From: JAICWP01 sp035935775
Lineage (GTDB): Bacteria; Acidobacteriota; Terriglobia; Terriglobales; Acidobacteriaceae
Reading direction: 5' to 3'
Length of the DNA: 7,898 bases
Assembly (NCBI GenBank): GCA_035935775.1
Contig: DASYWT010000022.1
Location: 1-7,898 of the forward strand
Position numbers and translations under genes: made by a program. Below are positions 5,350 through 7,898 of the stretch, piece after piece. Under the pieces are notes generated by a model. The model saw nothing but the letters and a program-made list of their open reading frames with translations. It searched no databases and was not told where the DNA came from. Each line of letters begins with the position of its first letter. Within the stretch, counting starts at the first letter, position 1.

Positions 5350-6675
5350 ATGAAGCGCTTAATTTTTGGGAAGTTTGCCCAGTGGTTGATGGCGGCCAGC
5401 ACGGCTCTGGCGCTGGTGGTGCCGGCGCGCGGGCAGGACTTTACTTTGCAGCGCGCCATCCAACTGGCGCTCGCGCACAGTACCGCTACCGGCGCGAGCA
5501 CCGCCGACCAGATGCACGCCTACGAAGCCTATGTGGAGGCGCGTGACAGCTTTATTCCCCAGGTAACCGTGGGCTCCGACGTAGGCTACGCCTACGGCTT
5601 CCCGCTAAGCCTGGAAGGCTCGGCGCCCACCGTCTTCAACGTCACCTCGCAGTCTTACGTGCTCAACCTAGCGCAGAAGGAATTCGTGCGCGCCGCCAAG
5701 GCCGAGTGGCGAGCCAGCAGCGCCCAGGACCGCGATCAGCGTTCCCAGGTGATGCTCGACACCGCTATGAGTTACGCCGAGCTGAATAAATGGGAGCGGG
5801 AACTGCTGGTACTGCGTGACCAAAGCGATGTGACGCATAGCATCGAGTACGCCGTCTTGCAGCGGGTGAAGGAAGGCGTTGACAGCCAGGTGGATGAGAC
5901 CAAGGCGCGGCTGACCAGCGCCCAGGTGCGCCTGCGCATCGCCCAGGCGGAGGGTTCCGCGGATCTGCTGCGCACACACCTGTCCCAGCTCACGGCAGTG
6001 CCGGTGCAGTCCGTCACCACGCTTGGCGACTCCATCCCGCCGCTGCCTGCTCCCGATCCACCGGTGGCAGGGGCTGCGGCTGAGGCTGCTGTGCACTCCA
6101 GCGATGTGGTGGCCGCTGCCGAACAACGGGCCCGCGCACAATTGCTCAAGGCCAAGGGAGAACATCGCGCTCTTCTGCCCTCCATTGACTTTGCCGCGCA
6201 ATATGGCTTGATCAGTTCGGCGCTGACCAATTTTGAGCAGTTCTTCCGAGTTAACACCTTTCAGAACCAGAACGTGACCTTTGGACTGGTCATTCGCTTT
6301 CCCTTTCTGAATTTTTCCCAGAAGGCTGCTGCCCAGGCCGCCGACGCCGACGCCATTCGCGCCGCCAAGGACGCCCAGGCAGTCAAGAACCAGGTCTCAA
6401 TCGAGACCATGCGACTGCAGCGCGCCGTCGAGCAGGCGTCGGCCGCGCGGGAAGTAGCGTACCTGCAGGATCAACTGGCTCAGTCTGGCCTGAGCGCGGC
6501 TCAGACTCGCCTGCAGGCTGCTACGGCCACGCTAAGCGAACTGCACAGCGCCCAGTTCCAGGCCAATCTGCGCTCCACCGAGCTGATGGACGCCGACTTC
6601 GAGCTGGAACGCACCCAGCTGCAACTCATGCGGGCCACCGGGGATCTGGAGAAGTGGGCCTTTCACCGCCCTTAG
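5350..6675 (+). CDS. TolC-family outer membrane efflux protein
   Basis: This 441-residue protein is the outer membrane channel type used by tripartite exporters. Residues 1-29 are a signal peptide (MKRLIFGKF, then a hydrophobic core, ending PARGQ). The mature protein shows the two-fold OEP repeat. The first half (about 31-215) has a helix, a short beta segment (about 70-105, QVTVGSDVGYAYGFPL) and long Ala/Gln/Glu-rich helices. The second half (about 245-435) has a second beta segment (about 279-320, ending VIRFPFLNFS) and further long helices with heptad character. A Pro-rich linker at 229-238 joins the halves. Length is typical of the family. It probably pairs with the adaptor encoded at 884-2134, although the two genes are separated by the TPR and peptidase genes and it has its own promoter-like sequence. 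No pump partner is visible. Confidence 0.9.
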   Translation: MKRLIFGKFAQWLMAASTALALVVPARGQDFTLQRAIQLALAHSTATGASTADQMHAYEAYVEARDSFIPQVTVGSDVGYAYGFPLSLEGSAPTVFNVTSQSYVLNLAQKEFVRAAKAEWRASSAQDRDQRSQVMLDTAMSYAELNKWERELLVLRDQSDVTHSIEYAVLQRVKEGVDSQVDETKARLTSAQVRLRIAQAEGSADLLRTHLSQLTAVPVQSVTTLGDSIPPLPAPDPPVAGAAAEAAVHSSDVVAAAEQRARAQLLKAKGEHRALLPSIDFAAQYGLISSALTNFEQFFRVNTFQNQNVTFGLVIRFPFLNFSQKAAAQAADADAIRAAKDAQAVKNQVSIETMRLQRAVEQASAAREVAYLQDQLAQSGLSAAQTRLQAATATLSELHSAQFQANLRSTELMDADFELERTQLQLMRATGDLEKWAFHRP

Positions 6676-6704
6676 TACGAGGCCCTTGCCGGCTCCTGGG
6701 TTGA

Positions 6705-6722
6705 GGAGTTATTCTCAACTCC
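6705..6722 (+). terminator. Weak hairpin after the outer membrane factor gene
   Basis: GGAGTT (6705-6710) pairs with AACTCC (6717-6722) around a 6-base loop, 30 bases past the stop codon. A competing stem TTGAG (6701-6705) / CTCAA (6714-6718) uses the same bases. There is no T-run, so this is a weak terminator candidate. Confidence 0.2.
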
Positions 6723-6863
6723 ATCAATCACTTAACGGAAGTCCCATGGGTCGGCTCGGGGGTGCGCTTTTCTGTACCGCTTTTGCGCTCCTCAATGCAT
6801 CAAATACACAATTCAACGTAAAGGAATTGGTAGGCGGCGAGGCGCCGAGTAGCCTTGAGCTTT

Positions 6864-6885
6864 TACAATTGGCATAACTTGTGCC
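6864..6885 (+). promoter_or_regulatory. Candidate promoter with operator-like palindrome upstream of hpnJ
   Basis: TACAAT at 6864-6869 is a good -10 match. Directly after it, GGCATAA-C-TTGTGCC (6871-6885) is a near-perfect dyad with 7-base arms and one G-T mismatch. It would cover the predicted transcription start near 6876, as a repressor site would. The same bases also fit a sigma-54 -24/-12 pattern loosely (GG at 6871, GC at 6883, 10 bases between, TGGCA kept), but the -12 part reads GTGC rather than TTGC. No -35 box is evident. If used, the transcript has a leader of about 130 bases. Confidence 0.35.
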
Positions 6886-7005
6886 TTCATCGGATTCAGG
6901 GTGGGCCTTTTTTGGGGTCCAAACGTCCATCGCCAAGACGTTGTAACCGGAGATGCACTTCCCGGCAACCTAGGAGTGGGTGTTAACATACGTTATTCAG
7001 CCAAT

Positions 7006-7898
7006 ATGCCTCTTAAAACATTGTTTCTGAACCCTCCCTCTTTCGAGAACTTTGATGGAGGCGCAGGGTCCCGCTGGCCTGCAACTCGCGAAATCGAATC
7101 TTATTGGTATCCCGTGTGGTTGGCGTACCCGGCGGGTATGCTGCAAGGTTCGCGCTTGCTGGATGCAGCGCCCCACCACGTCTCCGCGGAGGAGACCATC
7201 GAGATCGGCAGGGAGTATGAATTCCTGGTGCTTTTCACCAGCACGCCCGGATTTCCCGGCGATATCCGCCTGGTGGACGCGATCAAGCAGAGGAATCCGC
7301 ACATCAAGATCGGTTTTGTCGGGCCCCATGTGTCGGTGCTGCCGGAGCGTTCACTGCGCGACTGCGCCGCTATAGATTTCGTCGCCCGCAAAGAGTTCGA
7401 TTACGCCGTGGTGGAGTTCGCCCAAGGCAAGCCGTTGCAGGATATTCTGGGCGTTTCATATCGGAAGAACGGCGCCGTGGTGCACAATCCGGACCGGCCG
7501 CAGATCGCCGACCTGGACGCGCTGCCCGACGTCACCGAGGTTTACAAGCGCGACCTGGACGTCCGCCGCTACAACGTGCCCTTTCTGTTGCACCCGTTTG
7601 TGTCGCTCTACACCACCCGCGGCTGCCCCGCGCAGTGCACCTTCTGCCTGTGGCCGCAGACCCTGAGCGGGCATCCCTGGCGCAAGCGCTCCACTGACCG
7701 GGTAGCGGCGGAGATGGCCAGGGCCAAGGAATACTGGCCGTTTGTGAAGGAATTCTTCTTCGATGACGACACATTCAACATTCAGAAGGCTCGCACCATC
7801 GAACTGTGCGCCAAGCTGAAGCCGCTGAACATCACCTGGAGCTGCACCTCCCGTGTCACTACCGACTACGACACGCTCAAGGCCATGAAGGAAGCTGG
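7006..7898 (+). CDS. hpnJ: Hopanoid biosynthesis radical SAM protein HpnJ (5' part, cut by window end)
   Basis: The visible 297 residues match my memory of HpnJ from the start (TLFLNPPSFE, FDGGAGSR) through NPDR, VYKRDLD and CTFCLWPQT. In Burkholderia, HpnJ acts after HpnI and HpnK, contracting the glucosamine head group of bacteriohopanetetrol to the cyclitol ether. The N-terminal part (about 1-165) is the Rossmann-like, B12-binding-type domain, without a visible DxHxxG motif. The radical SAM domain starts near 195 and holds the iron-sulfur cluster cysteines C207, C211 and C214 (CxxxCxxC), then FFDDDTF at 250-256. The family is roughly 470-480 residues, so about a third is missing. The start at ATG 7006 fits the family N-terminus. 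No Shine-Dalgarno is at normal distance, and a GTG at 6976 is in frame but adds unrelated residues. The frame is open to the last base. Confidence 0.88.
   Translation, partial: MPLKTLFLNPPSFENFDGGAGSRWPATREIESYWYPVWLAYPAGMLQGSRLLDAAPHHVSAEETIEIGREYEFLVLFTSTPGFPGDIRLVDAIKQRNPHIKIGFVGPHVSVLPERSLRDCAAIDFVARKEFDYAVVEFAQGKPLQDILGVSYRKNGAVVHNPDRPQIADLDALPDVTEVYKRDLDVRRYNVPFLLHPFVSLYTTRGCPAQCTFCLWPQTLSGHPWRKRSTDRVAAEMARAKEYWPFVKEFFFDDDTFNIQKARTIELCAKLKPLNITWSCTSRVTTDYDTLKAMKEA

Larger units (their letters stand above)
6676..7005. other. Non-coding region between outer membrane factor and hpnJ
   Basis: These 330 bases are visibly more AT-rich than the flanking genes, and small open frames in them resemble no family I know. 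The region holds a weak hairpin near 6705-6722, a -10-like box at 6864-6869, a near-palindrome at 6871-6885, and a T-run at about 6907-6912 with no stem before it. It most likely carries the hpnJ promoter. A decayed gene remnant cannot be excluded. Confidence 0.6.

Noticed and set aside
5668..6257. Overlapping minus-strand open frames opposite the TolC-family gene
   Set aside because: Low-complexity shadow translations with no recognisable domain; the sense strand encodes a complete outer membrane factor.
6686..6877. A 63-codon plus-strand open frame after the outer membrane factor
   Set aside because: No ribosome binding site at its start, no family resemblance and no consistent codon pattern; treated as spacer.
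6724..6936. A 70-codon minus-strand open frame in the spacer before hpnJ
   Set aside because: No family resemblance, and it overlaps the -10 box and palindrome region; too weak to call.
7052..7391. Short open frames on both strands inside 7052-7391
   Set aside because: They overlap hpnJ, whose frame runs unbroken from 7006 to the window end with clear family motifs.

Overview
The window looks like a chromosomal stretch of a GC-rich, Gram-negative soil-type bacterium, most likely an acidobacterium. This is inference. It rests on the high GC of the genes, outer-membrane and periplasmic export proteins, a hopanoid-modification gene, and short degenerate heptad repeats (CATTCAG-like) between genes. 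No rRNA or other taxonomic marker is present.

Layout, left to right. Positions 1-209 are non-coding, with small repeats in both orientations. A type I queF gene (queuosine pathway nitrile reductase) lies on the minus strand at 210-635 and appears to be leaderless. A divergent intergenic region (636-883) follows. All remaining genes are on the plus strand: a membrane-anchored HlyD/MFP-type periplasmic adaptor (884-2134), a secreted TPR protein starting 9 bases later at a TTG codon (2144-3127), a secreted S9-family propeller peptidase with a complete Ser-Asp-His triad (3220-5211), and a TolC-family outer membrane factor (5350-6675). A 330-base AT-richer non-coding region (6676-7005) then precedes the 5' part of hpnJ, a radical SAM enzyme of hopanoid head-group synthesis, which runs off the right edge. 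This gene is open at the window end and is easily missed.

How the genes fit together. The adaptor and TPR genes form an evident two-gene operon. The peptidase and the outer membrane factor each have their own -10-like box and ribosome binding site, so they may be transcribed separately. Adaptor plus outer membrane factor supplies two of the three parts of a tripartite exporter, but no inner-membrane pump (ABC, RND or MFS) is encoded here. The peptidase and TPR protein are predicted to be periplasmic, so 884-6675 reads as an envelope export/peptide-handling neighbourhood. queF and hpnJ belong to unrelated pathways on either flank.

I do not see a clearly new biological system. The points most worth a second look are the pump-less exporter neighbourhood, the promoter/palindrome arrangement before hpnJ, the leaderless signature of queF, and the heptad repeats.
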